The notes beneath the pieces were generated by a model that was not told the origin of the DNA, did not search any database, and saw only the letters and a list, made by a program, of their open reading frames with translations. From positions 4,437,501 to 4,501,500 of the forward strand of contig NZ_CP121017.1 of NCBI RefSeq assembly GCF_041468085.1: a stretch of DNA of 64,000 nt, given 5' to 3'. This document shows, in pieces, positions 17,076-24,959 of this stretch. Position numbers and translations under genes: made by a program. How positions within the stretch are numbered: the stretch's first letter is position 1; every line of letters begins with the position of its first letter. The DNA comes from Tistrella mobilis (GTDB lineage Bacteria > Pseudomonadota > Alphaproteobacteria > Tistrellales > Tistrellaceae).

Positions 17076-17717
17076 ATGGCCTGGACTCGCGAAGACATGT
17101 GCCGCCGCGCGGCGAAGGAGCTGAAGGACGGCTTCTACGCCAATCTCGGCATCGGCATCCCGACGCTGGTCGCGAACTACATTCCGGACGGCGTGCATGT
17201 GGTGCTGCATTCCGAGAACGGCATGCTCGGCATGGGGCCCTTCCCCTATGACGACGAGGTCGACCCCGACCTGATCAATGCCGGCAAGCAGACGATCACC
17301 GAACTGTCCTATTCCAGCTATTTCGACAGTGCGACCAGCTTCGCCATGGTGCGTGGCGGACACATCAACCTGTCGATCCTGGGCGCGCTGCAGGTCTCCG
17401 AGGCAGGCGATCTCGCCAACTGGATGATCCCGGGCAAGATGGTCAAGGGCATGGGCGGTGCCATGGACCTGGTGGCCGGCGTTCAGCGCGTGGTGGTCAT
17501 CATGGACCACAATGCCAAGGACGGCTCGGCCAAGCTGGTCAAGGAATGCAGCCTGCCGCTGACCGGCAAGGCCTGCGTCGATCTGCTGATCAGCGAGGTC
17601 GGCGTGTTCAGCTTCGAGGACGGCCTGACCCTGATCGAGCTGGCCCCGGGGCTGACGGTCGACGAGGTCAAGGCCCGCACCGAGGCCGAATTCAAGGTCG
17701 CGCCCGGTCTCGCCTGA
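17076..17717 (+). CDS. scoB: 3-oxoacid CoA-transferase subunit B
   Basis: Start chosen at ATG 17076 because GGGGAGG at 17062-17068 is at ideal spacing; the GTG at 17070 would be too close. The 213-residue subunit carries the catalytic glutamate (Glu48 in [12 protein letters not shown]), which forms the CoA thioester intermediate, and the N-terminal [13 protein letters not shown] glycine loop. [13 protein letters not shown]-like sequence ([13 protein letters not shown]) and the C-terminal [13 protein letters not shown] are also conserved. It forms an operon with scoA, with the start codons coupled. Confidence 0.95.
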   Translation: MAWTREDMCRRAAKELKDGFYANLGIGIPTLVANYIPDGVHVVLHSENGMLGMGPFPYDDEVDPDLINAGKQTITELSYSSYFDSATSFAMVRGGHINLSILGALQVSEAGDLANWMIPGKMVKGMGGAMDLVAGVQRVVVIMDHNAKDGSAKLVKECSLPLTGKACVDLLISEVGVFSFEDGLTLIELAPGLTVDEVKARTEAEFKVAPGLA

Positions 17718-17741
17718 CCGGATCCGCTGCCTGATGACGAC

Positions 17742-17776
17742 AAGGCCGGCATCGCATCCGCGGTGCCGGCCTTTCG
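17742..17776 (+). terminator. Terminator after scoAB
   Basis: AAGGCCGGCA at 17742-17751 pairs with TGCCGGCCTT at 17764-17773, with a 12-base loop and a short TTTC tail. It lies between scoB and the convergent asparaginase gene and may work in both directions. Confidence 0.65.
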
Positions 17777-17781
17777 TCATC

Positions 17782-18789
17782 TCAGATGAAGGCCTCCGAC
17801 GGCCGGATCACGCCGACCTCGGCACCGGCCCAGGTGGTGATGCCGCGCCGGCTCCAGGGAGCGAGTGCATCGAGATCGGCGTCATCGAGGGCGCCGAGTC
17901 GTGCCAGTGTGGCGAGCAGCGCCGTTTCCGCGGCCCGAACCGCCCCGTCCTCGACCTTGAGCGCCACCCCGAGACCCAGGCCGGGCAGGGCTGCGGCATA
18001 GACGCCTTCGGCGCCGACCTTGGCCAGCACCCGGCCCGGCGCCTGACGGGCGATGGCGGAACAGAGCCGGCCGGTACCGGCAATCATCTCGGGCGCCGTC
18101 CAGACCGCCCGGCTCAGCCGGGACATTGCATCGCGCCGGGCGGTGGTCTCACGCGAGGGGTCGGCAATGCGGGCGAAGGCGAGTGCGAGGGCGCGAAGCG
18201 GCATGGCGATCACCGGGATGCCGCAGCCGTCGATTCCCTGGGGTGCATCGTCCAGCGGATGGTCGCCCAGCTCCGACAGGGCGTCGCGCCAGCGCCGTTG
18301 TACCGGGTGGTCGCGGTCGCCATAGCCGGTCACGGCTTCGCCCAGATGGCGGGCGGTGGCCAGGAAGCCGCAATGCTTGCCGGAGCAGTTGTTGTGGGCG
18401 CGGGAGGGGGCGCCGCCATCGCGCGCCATGGTACGAGCGGTTGCGTCGTGCGACGACCAGTGGGCGCCGCAGATCAGGTCCTCGGTGCCGAGCCCCATCC
18501 GATCCAGCCAGGCCGACACCCGGCCGACATGCATCGGCTCACCGTTATGGCTGGCCTGGGAGAGGGCCAGTTCCGCCGCGCTCAACCCCATTGCATCGGC
18601 CGCACCGCTTTCGATCAGCTGCAGGGCCTGAATCGGCTTGGTGGCTGAACGGGGAAAGACCGGGCGGTCACCGTCGCCAAGCGCCAGGACCACGCGGCCC
18701 TGCGCATCGCAGACCACCACGGCACCCCGGTGGCGGCTTTCGACGAAGCCGCCACGGACCACCTCGACCAGAACCGGATCGCTCACCAT
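17782..18789 (-). CDS. L-asparaginase, Rhizobium etli ReAV-like (PF06089)
   Basis: Hydrolyses asparagine to aspartate and ammonia. Starting at 18789 (MVSDPVLVEVVRGG) gives 335 residues. The residues known in R. etli ReAV fall at the same numbers here: Ser48 and Lys51 in PRSATKP, Cys135 and Lys138 in NNCSGKH, and Cys189 in DGCGIP; the last three bind zinc in ReAV. This agreement also supports the chosen start over the upstream Met at 18852. It is unrelated in fold to the E. coli-type asparaginases. It stands alone, convergent with scoB. Confidence 0.93.
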   Translation of the reverse strand: MVSDPVLVEVVRGGFVESRHRGAVVVCDAQGRVVLALGDGDRPVFPRSATKPIQALQLIESGAADAMGLSAAELALSQASHNGEPMHVGRVSAWLDRMGLGTEDLICGAHWSSHDATARTMARDGGAPSRAHNNCSGKHCGFLATARHLGEAVTGYGDRDHPVQRRWRDALSELGDHPLDDAPQGIDGCGIPVIAMPLRALALAFARIADPSRETTARRDAMSRLSRAVWTAPEMIAGTGRLCSAIARQAPGRVLAKVGAEGVYAAALPGLGLGVALKVEDGAVRAAETALLATLARLGALDDADLDALAPWSRRGITTWAGAEVGVIRPSEAFI

Positions 18790-18871
18790 CACCCTCTCCG
18801 CCTCCACTTTGCGCTGGGCGGTCAGGATGATGCCGCAACCCCCGCAGTTCAAGGCCTCGGGAGTGGGGCGT

Positions 18872-19582
18872 TCAGAAGCGGATGAAGGGGTTGAGCAGCC
18901 GGCCGACGGTGCCGGTCAGCGAGATCGGGGCATCAAGCACCGCAAGGCACAGGCATTCGCCGTCGTCATGGGCGATGGGGCGATGATCCACCTCACCGGT
19001 GGAGATCGCGACGTCGCCGGGGAAGAAGTCGCCGCTCTCGTCGCGATAGCCGCCGGCCAGGACCATCAATGCCTCGGTGCCCCTGTGGGTATGCTGGGGC
19101 ATGGCGCGGCCGGCACCGATCTTCATCAATACGGTCCGGGTGCCCGGATGCCGGCCGACCGCGAGGTCGATGACATGAACGCCTGGTCCGTTCCAGCGCC
19201 AGGGGAGATCCTGCGGTGCCGTGGGAAGATAAGCAAGCAGGGGCCTCGGCAGGCGCAACGTGCCCTCGCTTACCGGAAGCAGGGCGTCCAGATCCAGCGA
19301 CCGGTGGCCGGGCCGGGCCGGCTCAGCCGCGGCATCCTCGGCATCGATCCGGGCAAAAAGGGCGGCCAGCGCGTCGTCGGCCATAGCGACCGGTGCCTGA
19401 TCGTCGAGAAGGGCCCCACCCGTCGCATCGAGCAGGCGCAGCGTCTCGCGGCAGGTCGGGCACAGCGCGGCATGGCAGGCAACCAGCAGGGCATTTGCCT
19501 CGTCCAGCGTGCCGGCTGCGTAATCGACCAGCCACGCCTCCGGCATGTGGTGCTGCGGACCCATGGTCTCGTGATGCTCCAT
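18872..19582 (-). CDS. chrR: ChrR-family anti-sigma factor (zinc anti-sigma domain plus cupin)
   Basis: Anti-sigma factor that holds RpoE inactive until singlet oxygen or organic peroxide releases it. The N-terminal domain has the ZAS motif H-x3-C-x2-C (His37, Cys41, Cys44 in CHAALCPTC) plus nearby histidines (HHMPEAW). The C-terminal cupin-like domain shows HTHRGTE near residue 165 and a later His in GEVDHRP, the metal-site pattern of Rhodobacter ChrR. Length (236) is close to the family's ~213. Its ATG overlaps the rpoE stop codon (TGATG), so the pair is co-translated. Confidence 0.92.
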   Translation of the reverse strand: MEHHETMGPQHHMPEAWLVDYAAGTLDEANALLVACHAALCPTCRETLRLLDATGGALLDDQAPVAMADDALAALFARIDAEDAAAEPARPGHRSLDLDALLPVSEGTLRLPRPLLAYLPTAPQDLPWRWNGPGVHVIDLAVGRHPGTRTVLMKIGAGRAMPQHTHRGTEALMVLAGGYRDESGDFFPGDVAISTGEVDHRPIAHDDGECLCLAVLDAPISLTGTVGRLLNPFIRF

Positions 19583-20244
19583 CAGTGTACCGGCCCCAGC
19601 GCCGTCCTGAGTTTGGACAGCGCCAGTCTCAACCGTGACTTGACCGTACCGAGGGGAAGGTCTTCGCTCTCTGCAATGGCGCTGTGGGACTTATCCTCGA
19701 AGAACGCCATGTGCAGCAGGCGGGCCTGCTCCTCGGGCAGGGTTCCGATGGCCACCTTCAGCCGTTCGGCCTCCTGGCCGGCGGCATAGGCGGTCTCGGC
19801 CGGCTGGGCAAGGCCGTCCCCGACCAGGGTGGGGTCGTCAAGCTCAATCTCCGGCCGCTTCTCGCGGCGCAACTCGTCGATGCTGCGGTTGCGGGCAATG
19901 GTGAAGATCCAGGTCGCAACCGATGCCTGACGCCGGTCGAACCGCTCGGCCTTGCGCCAGACGGTCAGCATCGCTTCCTGTGCAACTTCTTCAGCCCGCT
20001 GAGGGTCGAGGCCGCGCCGGATCAGGAAACCCTTCACACGGGGCGCAAACCACGCATACAGCTCGGCGAATGCCCGACGATCCCTGTCGCGTGCGACAAG
20101 GACCATCAGATCGGCCATGCGTTCTGATACCGTGCGCGACCCGTCGGACGGACCGCCACGGCCGTCCACCGTGCTCATGGCGCCATCTAACAGGACTCCT
20201 TTCCGCGCCGCAAGGCGCGGACGGATGCAGGTCTCATCGGTCAT
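19582..20244 (-). CDS. rpoE: ECF sigma factor RpoE (ECF11-like, ChrR partner)
   Basis: Extracytoplasmic-function sigma factor that turns on photo-oxidative and peroxide stress genes. Sigma region 2 is seen in FAELYAWFAPRVKGFLIRRG and VAQEAMLTVWRKAERFD; region 4 in LPEEQARLLHMAFFEDKSHS followed by LPLGTVKSRLRLALSKLR. The ATG at 20244 gives 220 residues with a ~40-residue lead before region 2; shorter starts are possible, but the leader length from the candidate promoter at 20283-20311 fits 20244. It is followed directly by its anti-sigma gene chrR. Confidence 0.94.
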   Translation of the reverse strand: MTDETCIRPRLAARKGVLLDGAMSTVDGRGGPSDGSRTVSERMADLMVLVARDRDRRAFAELYAWFAPRVKGFLIRRGLDPQRAEEVAQEAMLTVWRKAERFDRRQASVATWIFTIARNRSIDELRREKRPEIELDDPTLVGDGLAQPAETAYAAGQEAERLKVAIGTLPEEQARLLHMAFFEDKSHSAIAESEDLPLGTVKSRLRLALSKLRTALGPVH

Positions 20245-20282
20245 GGACCGGCCTTTCAGGCCATTGGTTCCCTTTGTCGCAG

Positions 20283-20311
20283 AGATACGCGGCCCGGCGC
20301 TGAGTGGATCA
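20283..20311 (-). promoter_or_regulatory. Candidate RpoE-type (autoregulatory) promoter of rpoE-chrR
   Basis: Read on the minus strand: TGATCC (20311-20306), an 18-base spacer, then TATCT (20287-20283). TGATCC with a TA-rich -10 at this spacing is the pattern of RpoE/ChrR-controlled promoters in Rhodobacter. It starts transcription roughly 30 bases before the rpoE ATG, as expected for autoregulation. Confidence 0.6.
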
Positions 20312-20313
20312 GT

Positions 20314-20351
20314 GCAAAACGACGCCCCGCGAAAAAAGTTCCGCGGGGCGT
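20314..20351 (-). terminator. Terminator after the GGDEF gene
   Basis: ACGCCCCGCG at 20322-20331 pairs perfectly with CGCGGGGCGT at 20342-20351. On the minus strand the hairpin is followed by CGTTTTG. It lies just beyond the GGDEF stop and before the rpoE promoter. Confidence 0.65.
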
Positions 20352-20385
20352 GTGTCTGCCAGGGGCCGGTCCGGTCGATGCCGGA

Positions 20386-21399
20386 TCAACGGGGACTGCG
20401 GCTGCGGCGGCCATCCAGGCCGGCCTCGGCGCGGGCAATCAGCCTGCCGATATCCTCGCCCGGTTGCAGGGTGGCGCGCGAGACGGACAGGGCAATCCGC
20501 CCCACGGCCTCCCGATTGTCGCGACGTACGATCCGCCGGCCCGAGACGATGTTGCGGATCTGCTCGGCGATCGCGCTGGATTCGCCTTCTGTTGTATGGG
20601 GCAGCGCAACGGCGAAGCGCTGGGCGCCGAAGCGGGCGGCGACGTCGCGTCCGCGCACGCCGTCGGCCAGGGTCTTGCCCACCAGCCGCAACACCTGGTC
20701 GCCGATGCCGGGCCCATGGGCGGCGGCGATGGTGTCGAACCCCTCGATATCGACCAGCATGACGGTCAGCGGATCGCCGGTCTCGCGGGCCAGTGCGATC
20801 TCCTCGCCCAGGCGCAGCTCAAAATGCCGGCGGTTGGCGAGACCGGTGAGCGGATCGGTGGCGAGTTCGCGCCGGACCTTGTCCAGATCGCGGCGGACAC
20901 CGCCGATCTGGTCGGTTGCAGCGTCGAGCGAGCGCACCGCGCCTTCGGTGCGCTGGGCCGTGCGTCGGGCCAGCAGCGCCAGTCCCCGTGCCGCCTCGGC
21001 CAGACGCCGGGGATCGACGGCATCGCCATGCTCCAGCCGTTCGGCCAGACGCTGCGCCTCGTCGGCTGCCGTGTCGAGCGCCGAGCGGGCGCCTTCTGCC
21101 GCGGTGAGTGCCCGTTCCGCCTCTGCGGCGAGCCGGGCGCCGCCTTCGCGGACCGCCTGGGCCTCGCGGGCCATGCCGAAATGCCGCTCGAAGGCTTCCC
21201 GCAGGAAATCCGGGGTCAGCTGCCCGCCATCGGCCAACAGCCCGTCGATCGCCCGGCTGAGTTCCGGGTCGCGACCGGCCTCATGAACGTAGGCCACCGT
21301 GTAATTGATCGGATTTGGCGCAACTGCGTGGGATTTGAGAAGTCCGAGGGCAGCCTGTGCGTGGGATTCCGACCGATCGGTCTGTTCCGCGTATTCCAC
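20386..21399 (-). CDS. Degenerate GGDEF-domain protein, probable c-di-GMP receptor
   Basis: GTG at 21399 is chosen because GGAGGGG stands at the right distance; an ATG 26 codons earlier has no ribosome site and adds atypical sequence. The 337-residue protein has a helical N-terminal domain (PNPINYTVAYVHEAGRDPEL near residue 28), a coiled coil at about 80-180, then a GGDEF domain from DPLTGLANRR (182). The signature at 258-262 reads GAQRF instead of GGDEF/GGEEF, removing the catalytic acidic residues. The inhibitory I-site RxxD (Arg249-Asp252, RGRD) remains exactly five residues before it. Synthesis of c-di-GMP is therefore unlikely and binding is likely. No membrane segments are seen, so it is probably cytoplasmic. 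Confidence 0.88.
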   Translation of the reverse strand: MEYAEQTDRSESHAQAALGLLKSHAVAPNPINYTVAYVHEAGRDPELSRAIDGLLADGGQLTPDFLREAFERHFGMAREAQAVREGGARLAAEAERALTAAEGARSALDTAADEAQRLAERLEHGDAVDPRRLAEAARGLALLARRTAQRTEGAVRSLDAATDQIGGVRRDLDKVRRELATDPLTGLANRRHFELRLGEEIALARETGDPLTVMLVDIEGFDTIAAAHGPGIGDQVLRLVGKTLADGVRGRDVAARFGAQRFAVALPHTTEGESSAIAEQIRNIVSGRRIVRRDNREAVGRIALSVSRATLQPGEDIGRLIARAEAGLDGRRSRSPR

Positions 21400-21448
21400 G
21401 CGACCCCTCCGACAACTCTGCTGCACACATGGCGCCGATATCTCCGGC

Positions 21449-21482
21449 GCAGGGTGCATCCGCCGCTTCGAATGCATCCTGC
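21449..21482. promoter_or_regulatory. Inverted repeat upstream of the GGDEF gene
   Basis: GCAGGGTGCAT and ATGCATCCTGC are complementary in 10 of 11 positions, separated by 12 bases, and sit 50-83 bases before the GTG start. An AT-richer stretch at 21485-21515 could hold the promoter. Operator or RNA stem are both possible. Confidence 0.35.
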
Positions 21483-21547
21483 AGCTTAATGGCCCAATTG
21501 TTTAAGAGTCGTTAACACACGCCGCAACGCAACAACGATGGCTTCGC

Positions 21548-22585
21548 TCAGTCCGAGGCGGTTGAGACACCGGCCTCGGCAAAGGTGGCCATGCCGTTAT
21601 GGGTGGCGATGGCCGCCTGGACCAGGGCAGAGGCCAGCACGGCGCCCGAAGCCTCGCCGAGGGCCATGTCGAGGTCGAGCAGCGGCCGCTGGCCGATGGC
21701 GGCGGCCAGGCGCTGATGACCGGGCTCGCGCGACAGATGGGCGATACGGCAATGATCGAGCGCCGCCGGATCCAGCTTCCAGAGCACCGCGGCTGCGGCG
21801 GTGCAGGTGAATCCGTCGAGCAGCACCGGCACTCTGAGCATGCGGGCCGCGATCACCGCCCCCACGATCGCCGCCAGTTCGTGGCCACCCAGCCGGCGGA
21901 GCACCTGGAGCGGGTCGGCGAGGGCCGGGCCGTGGAAGCCCAGGGCCTCGTCGATCACCGCAATCTTGCGGGCGAGACCGGCATCGTCGACACCCGTGCC
22001 GCGACCGGCCCAGTCCGAGCCCATGCCGCCGAATAGCGCGGCGGCGATGGCCGAACCCGCCGTGGTGTTGCCGATGCCCATCTCACCCAGACACAGGATG
22101 TCGATGCCGGGCTCCACCGCCCGCATGCCGAAGGCGATGGCGCGCAGCACCTCGGCATCCTCCAGCGCCGGGCCGCGGGTGAAATCCGCCGTCGGCTGGT
22201 CGAGGCCCATCTCGTAGACCGACAGCCCGGCACCGAAGGAGCGGCAGAGCTGGTTCACCGCCGCCCCGCCTTCGACGAAATTCGCCACCATCTGTTCCGT
22301 GACAGAGGCGGGATAGGCCGAGACGCCGCGTTCGGCGATGCCGTGATTGCCCGCGAAGACGCAGGCGAGCGGCCGGGCGGCCCGCGGCGGATGGGCGGCC
22401 TGCCACGCGGCGGTCCAGACCGCCAGCTCTTCCAGCCGGCCGAGCGCGCCGCGTGGCTTGGTCAGTTCCGCGTCGCGGGCGCGGGCGCGCTCCATCGCTT
22501 CCTCGTCGGGGCCGGGAAAGGCGCGGACCAGCTCGGCGACGCCGGCGAGATCCTTGAACGGGATGGCGGAATGGTCGGCTGCCAC
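21548..22585 (-). CDS. cobT: Nicotinate-nucleotide-dimethylbenzimidazole phosphoribosyltransferase
   Basis: CobT makes alpha-ribazole 5'-phosphate from nicotinate mononucleotide and dimethylbenzimidazole for the lower ligand of cobalamin. The 345-residue ORF shows FAGNHGIAERGVSAYPASVT near residue 77, GEMGIGNTTAGSAIAAAL near 168, the LLDGFTCTAAAA segment and the catalytic glutamate in ATFAEAGVSTASD at the C-terminus. Length is normal. It is divergent from cobS and has a leader with a terminator-like hairpin (22652-22679), which suggests attenuation control. Confidence 0.96.
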   Translation of the reverse strand: MAADHSAIPFKDLAGVAELVRAFPGPDEEAMERARARDAELTKPRGALGRLEELAVWTAAWQAAHPPRAARPLACVFAGNHGIAERGVSAYPASVTEQMVANFVEGGAAVNQLCRSFGAGLSVYEMGLDQPTADFTRGPALEDAEVLRAIAFGMRAVEPGIDILCLGEMGIGNTTAGSAIAAALFGGMGSDWAGRGTGVDDAGLARKIAVIDEALGFHGPALADPLQVLRRLGGHELAAIVGAVIAARMLRVPVLLDGFTCTAAAAVLWKLDPAALDHCRIAHLSREPGHQRLAAAIGQRPLLDLDMALGEASGAVLASALVQAAIATHNGMATFAEAGVSTASD

Positions 22586-22651
22586 GGCGCGGGGCCTCCT
22601 GAGGCACGGGCCGCCGGCGCCTCAGGGGCGTCGCGGCCGGTCGAAGATGCG

Positions 22652-22679
22652 GAAAATCGTCCCGGACGATACCGGGACG
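22652..22679 (-). promoter_or_regulatory. Terminator-like hairpin (attenuator) in the cobT leader
   Basis: On the minus strand CGTCCCGG, a 6-base loop and CCGGGACG form a perfect 8-bp stem followed by ATTTT. It lies about 70 bases before the cobT start, with no gene upstream on this strand to terminate, so it is best read as an attenuator. Confidence 0.55.
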
Positions 22680-22705
22680 TGATGGCCGGAACGATTGCGC
22701 GCCCC

Positions 22706-22806
22706 GCCCGTCCGGTCAAGCCTTCTGGTATCACGGATGACCCGCAGGCTGGCCGGGTGGTCGGGGCGCCGCTATCTTCGGGCGAGTTCCCTGTTCCGTA
22801 ACCGGC
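22706..22806 (-). promoter_or_regulatory. Possible cobalamin-riboswitch-like element ahead of cobT (weak)
   Basis: On the minus strand, GGT, GGGAA (about 22791-22787), CCCCGACCAC and a B12-box-like ACCAGAAGGCTTGACC (about 22724-22709) occur in the order found in cobalamin aptamers, and CCGGT/ACCGG could close the first stem. The element is shorter than usual and lacks the GGTG and CCACTG blocks, so this may be chance in GC-rich DNA. Confidence 0.2.
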
Positions 22807-22817
22807 GTTCCAGGCTC

Positions 22818-23669
22818 ATGACCGATCAGCTGCCCGTCCCCCCGCCGACACCTCCCCCGCCGGTCCCTCCGCCGCCAGCACCTGCGCGACCGCTCGACGG
22901 CTTGTGGCTGGCGCTGGGGCTCGTGACCCGTCTGCCGGTGCCGGCGCCGCATGGTCTGCAGCCGGCCGCGCGCTTTGCGGGCTGGCTGGGGCCGGCCGGG
23001 TTGATCGCAGGCGGACTTGCCGGGCTGGTGCTGGCGGGGGCGGCAGAGGTTTTTGCCGACCGCTGGATTGCAGCCCTGCTGGCATTGATCGCCGCGGCGC
23101 TGATCGGCGGGCTGATCCACGAGGATGGGCTCGCCGATGTCGCCGATGGTTTCGGCGGCGGTCGTGACCGGGCGGCGAAGCTGGAGATCATGAAGGACAG
23201 CCGGGTCGGCACTTTCGGTGCCGGCGCGCTGATCCTCGGCTTCGGCCTGCGGGCGGCACTCTATGCGGCGCTGGCCCCGCTGGGGATCGGGGCTGCGGTG
23301 CTGGCTGCCGGGGCGGGAGGGCTTTCCCGCGCGGCGATCGGCCTTGCCATGGCCTGGGTGCCACCGGCCCGACGCGACCGGCCGGGCCTGGCAGATGCGG
23401 CCGGGCGTGGCCCTGCGGCGGCGGCTGTGGCCGGTCTTGCGGCAACCCTGTTGATCACTGCCGGCCTGGCCTGGTGGGCGCTGGATCTCCAGGCCCTGCC
23501 AGCGGTGCTGGGGCTCGTGGTCGGAGCGGCGGTCGGTGCGCTGGTGATCCTGCGCCTGGCGCTCCGTCAGATCGGCGGTACCACCGGCGACGTCTATGGT
23601 GCACTTCAGCAGGCGGCCGAGATCGGCGCCCTGCTTCTGGCTTATGGAGGCCTGCTGTGGTGGCCGTGA
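22818..23669 (+). CDS. cobS: Adenosylcobinamide-GDP ribazoletransferase (cobalamin synthase)
   Basis: CobS joins adenosylcobinamide-GDP and alpha-ribazole to form adenosylcobalamin in the inner membrane. The 283-residue protein begins MTDQLPVPPPTPPPP, an odd proline-rich lead of about 25 residues, then carries LGLVTRLPVPAP, the family signature HEDGLADVADGFGGG near residue 97 (metal-binding Asp residues) and MKDSRVGTFG, plus several hydrophobic helices. Its stop overlaps the start of the phosphatase gene. The start region overlaps the cobT leader on the opposite strand. Confidence 0.95.
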   Translation: MTDQLPVPPPTPPPPVPPPPAPARPLDGLWLALGLVTRLPVPAPHGLQPAARFAGWLGPAGLIAGGLAGLVLAGAAEVFADRWIAALLALIAAALIGGLIHEDGLADVADGFGGGRDRAAKLEIMKDSRVGTFGAGALILGFGLRAALYAALAPLGIGAAVLAAGAGGLSRAAIGLAMAWVPPARRDRPGLADAAGRGPAAAAVAGLAATLLITAGLAWWALDLQALPAVLGLVVGAAVGALVILRLALRQIGGTTGDVYGALQQAAEIGALLLAYGGLLWWP

Positions 23670-24289
23670 CCCGCTGGTACTGGTTGAGGCATGCCCCGCT
23701 TGCGGCGTCGGCGCTCGGACGCATCCACGGTGCGGGGGAGGCGCCTGTGGATCTGCCGCCCCCGCGGCATGCAGCCCGGATCGCCCGCCACCTGCCTGAG
23801 GGGATCCGGCTGGTGGCGAGCCCGCTTGCCCGCGCCCGGGACACCGCATCGGTGCTTCGCCCCGACCTCACGGCCCGGATCGACCCGGGTTTCATCGAGC
23901 AGAATTTCGGCCTCTGGGAGGGCCGGGTACATGCCGAGATCGAGGCGGCGGAGCCCGACGCCTATGCCGCCTTCTGGCGTCAGCCCGCCCGGGCGCGCCC
24001 ACCTCAGGGGGAACGTTATTCAGACGTGATCGCCCGCGTCGCCGCGACGGTCGACCGGATCTCCGCCGAGGCGGATACGCGACCGGTGGTGGTCGTGGCC
24101 CATGCCGGGGTCGTGCGGGCAGCCCTTGCCCAGGCGCTGGGACTGACGCCTGAGCAGAGCATTTCCTTTGTTGTCGATCCGCTGTCGCTCACCCGGATCG
24201 ACCGGATCCAGATGGATGACGGCGCGGTGCTCTGGCGGGTGGAGACGGTGAACCGGCCGCTGCTGACGGGAGACGACGAACCATGCTGA
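23657..24289 (+). CDS. Histidine phosphatase, probable alpha-ribazole phosphatase (CobC type)
   Basis: GTG at 23657 is taken as start since GGAGG lies six bases before it; it overlaps the cobS stop. The 210-residue protein has the phosphohistidine motif RHAP near residue 8 (catalytic His), a partner Arg in SPLARARDTA, IEQNFGLWEGR near residue 76 and the second catalytic His in VVVVAHAGVVRA near 148. Position between cobS and cobU argues for alpha-ribazole-5'-phosphate dephosphorylation, the step before or after CobS. The sequence alone gives only the phosphatase superfamily. Confidence 0.88.
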   Translation: MVAVTRWYWLRHAPLAASALGRIHGAGEAPVDLPPPRHAARIARHLPEGIRLVASPLARARDTASVLRPDLTARIDPGFIEQNFGLWEGRVHAEIEAAEPDAYAAFWRQPARARPPQGERYSDVIARVAATVDRISAEADTRPVVVVAHAGVVRAALAQALGLTPEQSISFVVDPLSLTRIDRIQMDDGAVLWRVETVNRPLLTGDDEPC

Positions 24290-24822
24290 CCCTGGTTCTG
24301 GGTGGGGCGCGCTCAGGCAAGAGTGCCCTGGCGGAGCGTCTGACAGTGGCGGCGGCGGGGGATGTCCGGCCGCTTTATGTCGCCACGGCTGAAGCCTTCG
24401 ACGACGAGATGCGCGATCGCATCGCGCGTCATCGGACGGATCGCGGGGCCGGCTGGGTGACGGTCGAGGCGCCGGCCGATCCGGCGGGGGCGATCGCGGT
24501 GGCCGCGGAGGCGGGGGCGGTCCTGCTCGACTGTCTGACGATCTGGGCGGCGACGCTGATGCATCTGGAGCGGGATCCGGACACCGAAACCGCACGTCTG
24601 ATCGCAGCTGCCCGTGATCTGGGCCGCCCGGTGGTGATGGTGGCCAATGAAGTGGGGCTGGGCATCGTGCCCGATAATGCACTGGCACGGCGGTTTCGTG
24701 ATGTCGCGGGACGGATGAACCAGCAGGTGGCAGCGGCAGCCGATCGGGTGATCTTTGTGGCGGCCGGGCTGCCGCTGGTGCTGAAAGGACCTTCTTTCGG
24801 TGCCGGAGAGGTCGCATCTTGA
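24283..24822 (+). CDS. cobU: Adenosylcobinamide kinase / adenosylcobinamide-phosphate guanylyltransferase
   Basis: Bifunctional enzyme that phosphorylates and then activates adenosylcobinamide with GTP. The 179-residue ORF has the P-loop GGARSGKS (residues 7-14), the guanylylation segment RHRTDRGAGWVTVEAP including the family's His, DCLTIWAATLM near residue 84 and the NEVGLGIVPDNALARRFRD block. Full family length. It overlaps the phosphatase gene by seven bases, so cobS, the phosphatase gene and cobU form a tightly coupled operon. Confidence 0.96.
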   Translation: MLTLVLGGARSGKSALAERLTVAAAGDVRPLYVATAEAFDDEMRDRIARHRTDRGAGWVTVEAPADPAGAIAVAAEAGAVLLDCLTIWAATLMHLERDPDTETARLIAAARDLGRPVVMVANEVGLGIVPDNALARRFRDVAGRMNQQVAAAADRVIFVAAGLPLVLKGPSFGAGEVAS

Positions 24823-24959
24823 TCGCACCCCTGTCACAGCCGGTCATGGCATAACGGCGGGGACAGGACGGCACGGAACCGGTTTCACCGAAATCAGGGC
24901 GGAGCCTGCGAAGCTCCCCGCCGCTGCCGTCGGATATGCACCCGCCGAGGAGTTTTCTC

